Positions 63,051 to 64,000 of a stretch of 64,000 nucleotides of DNA are shown here, in pieces. Each line of letters opens with the position of its first letter. The first letter of the stretch is position 1. Made by a program: the position numbers and the translations under genes. The notes beneath the pieces were generated by a model. It searched no databases, was not told where the DNA came from, and was given only the letters and a program-made list of their open reading frames with translations. The stretch is from an uncultured Prevotella sp. (GTDB taxonomy: Bacteria > Bacteroidota > Bacteroidia > Bacteroidales > Bacteroidaceae): the NCBI GenBank assembly GCA_900315775.1, contig ONAJ01000001.1, positions 58,945 to 122,944 on the forward strand, read 5' to 3'.

Positions 63051-63078
63051 CTAACCACTAACCTCTAACCACTAAAAA
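63051..63078. repeat. 7-bp tandem array, intergenic
   Basis: Four consecutive heptamers: CTAACCA, CTAACCT, CTAACCA, CTAAAAA. They run directly into the hairpin at 63076-63103. Confidence 0.82.
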
Positions 63079-63103
63079 GCCTCGACCGAGTGGCCGGGGC
63101 TTT
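63076..63103. terminator. Hairpin, probable terminator
   Basis: 9-bp stem (AAAGCCTCG with CGGGGCTTT, one T-G pair) around a 10-nt loop. In the - direction it is followed by TTTTTAG, so it could end the Bro-type transcript. A larger inverted repeat (63129-63157, GACATAGCTCAAGC with GCTTAGCTCTGTC) and a second CGGGGCTTTT (63168-63177) lie between it and that gene. Confidence 0.5.
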
Positions 63104-63291
63104 GACTTCGTCTAACCCCCTCACGCTCGACATAGCTCAAGCAAGCTTAGCTCTGTCCTCGCTTAATCGGGGCTTTTAATTTAAATTATTTGTCGTCATA
63201 ATGTCCATATATTTGATTTTTATGTCATTTATGACATTGAAATCGAATACAAGATGTGACGAGGGACAGGTCAACTGATACATCTTCATCT

Positions 63292-64000
63292 TTATTTGTC
63301 TTCTTGTTGGGATTCTTCTTTTTCGGGCAGTAAATAATCGCTGGCTTTATCCTTAGTAATGACACTACGACCCAGTTTGCTCTCCAACTGTTTGCGTGCT
63401 GCCTTTGCCACGCTGCCGCCTTCTCTTGCAACTTGTGTCTGAGCGTTGAAGCCCTTAGGGTCACGTTCTTTCGAGATTTCTGTGGCAGAAGCCTCCGCCA
63501 AGATATTAAGGGCTATCTCCAGGTTGGTCATATTGTCGCGCAGGTTCTCCTTCTTCAACCCCTTGTAATGCTTATATCGCTTGGTGGTAAAGCCGCTCCA
63601 TTCACGTGTGATGATATCCGTCAGCGAGGCATATTCCAACCCTTCTTTGACGCCTGTCCGCTTCCACTCGTCAGTCAGTTCCTTGCGCACCTCTATTGAC
63701 TTGATACGCTGGTTAATCCAAGCCTCGCTATAGCCTAAGCGCCTATAGTCAACAATAGCCTGTTCGATGCTCAGTTCAGGGTCTTGCATTTGGTCGAGAC
63801 GCTGGCTAGCCACCTGTGCCATCCACTGTTTGAAGGGTTCTGCCTTTTTAGAAGGGATTGACTGTATAATGCGGAAGATACCCTGTTGCGTTGCGCAATT
63901 GACCCTCTGTTTACCACCTGCTGTCTGAACGGAAAGGGGGGTGACAATTTGTCCCCACCCTTTGGCAAGTTCAGGGTCACGCTTCTTCATTTTTTTGATG
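63292..64000 (-). CDS. Bro-N/antirepressor-type protein, C-terminal part (partial)
   Basis: The frame is open to the window edge, so the N-terminus is missing; the in-frame ATG at 63990 is probably internal. The visible 236 residues match the conserved part after the Bro-N domain in Bacteroidota proteins: RIIQSIPSKKAEPFKQWMAQV, SEAWINQRIKSIEVRKELTDEW, GLKKENLRDNMTNLEIALNI and ATEISKERDPKGF. Bro-N proteins are phage-antirepressor-like DNA-binding proteins, often at the edge of accessory regions. The tail is highly charged. It marks a change from housekeeping to possible accessory DNA. Confidence 0.8.
   Translation of the reverse strand, partial: IKKMKKRDPELAKGWGQIVTPLSVQTAGGKQRVNCATQQGIFRIIQSIPSKKAEPFKQWMAQVASQRLDQMQDPELSIEQAIVDYRRLGYSEAWINQRIKSIEVRKELTDEWKRTGVKEGLEYASLTDIITREWSGFTTKRYKHYKGLKKENLRDNMTNLEIALNILAEASATEISKERDPKGFNAQTQVAREGGSVAKAARKQLESKLGRSVITKDKASDYLLPEKEESQQEDK

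Larger units (their letters stand above)
62583..63291. other. 709-base non-coding region rich in repeats
   Basis: No convincing gene. It holds, in order: the leader and promoter of the 59.5-62.6 kb gene; an 8-4-8 inverted repeat (GATTTATT ttac AATAAATC, 62662-62681) just upstream of the -33 box; the 283-bp inverted-repeat element; a 7-bp array; a cluster of hairpins (63076-63177); and a perfect 16-bp palindrome (ATGTCAT TT ATGACAT, 63222-63237) before the end of the Bro-type gene. Confidence 0.8.

Noticed and set aside
63225-63464. 79-residue ORF on - at the end of the Bro-type gene
   Set aside because: Overlaps the clearly conserved Bro-type frame in another register.

Overview
The window comes from a member of the Bacteroidota, most probably Prevotella or a close relative. 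The evidence is: promoters of the Bacteroidota type (TTTG, 19-20 bp, TAnnTTTG) before most operons; few clear Shine-Dalgarno sites; an nqrABCDEF sodium pump; families largely confined to this phylum (DUF4270, DUF5686, DUF3256, DUF3127, PorD/DUF4835); the archaeal/eukaryotic-like type of prolyl-tRNA synthetase; class III fructose-bisphosphatase; and the short C-terminal tail (YNLAGQRV, ending NGKKVLVK) of Prevotella secreted proteins. No rRNA, tRNA or CRISPR array was seen.

Layout. 1-7988: end of a probable glycogen synthase, a DUF4270 lipoprotein and a 38-residue ORF on +; a convergent OmpA-lipoprotein/mtgA/uvrD operon on -; proS and a secreted protein on +. 8047-16061 (-): a large lipoprotein of uncertain, possibly pore-forming, type, then the nqrABCDEF operon. 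16245-28920: tamB, a convergent DUF2400 gene, and a DUF5686-addA-addB operon. 28913-38815 (-): polysaccharide export lipoprotein, glmS, purF-like, carA, carB and a glycosyltransferase. 38939-43156: uxaC (-), ansA and kdsB (+), a candidate small RNA (-) and a DUF3256 gene (-). 43281-53070 (+): a ten-gene operon, purU-hisH-hisA-hisF-hisIE-ftsE-lysC-lysA-GT-like-fbp, most junctions overlapping or a few bases apart. 53091-59413: a DUF3127 gene (-) divergent from dnaN-exonuclease-coaBC-porD-recN (+). 59454-64000: a large modular secreted protein (-), a 709-base non-coding region rich in repeats, and a truncated Bro-N-type gene running off the window.

Most of the window is ordinary housekeeping chromosome. 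The unexplained signals are small and mostly non-coding. (1) Four degenerate tandem arrays of a 7-bp unit: in the interdomain linker of coaBC, in the signal peptide of porD, in the linker before the C-terminal tail of the large secreted protein, and between genes. (2) A 283-bp element with 51-bp terminal inverted repeats holding five 13-bp palindromes at an exact 22-bp period. (3) A second, unrelated palindromic array, also of 22-bp period, directly upstream of the -33 box of the 8.0-10.2 kb lipoprotein gene. (4) A compact small RNA candidate of about 72 nt with promoter and terminator. (5) Three operon ends (glmS, fbp, recN) where the stop codon lies in the loop of the terminator hairpin. (6) A divergent promoter pair that appears to give two leaderless mRNAs.

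Family assignments are from recognition of motifs and overall sequence, without database searches. Starts were moved from the longest ORF wherever a promoter, signal peptide or neighbouring stop argued for it.
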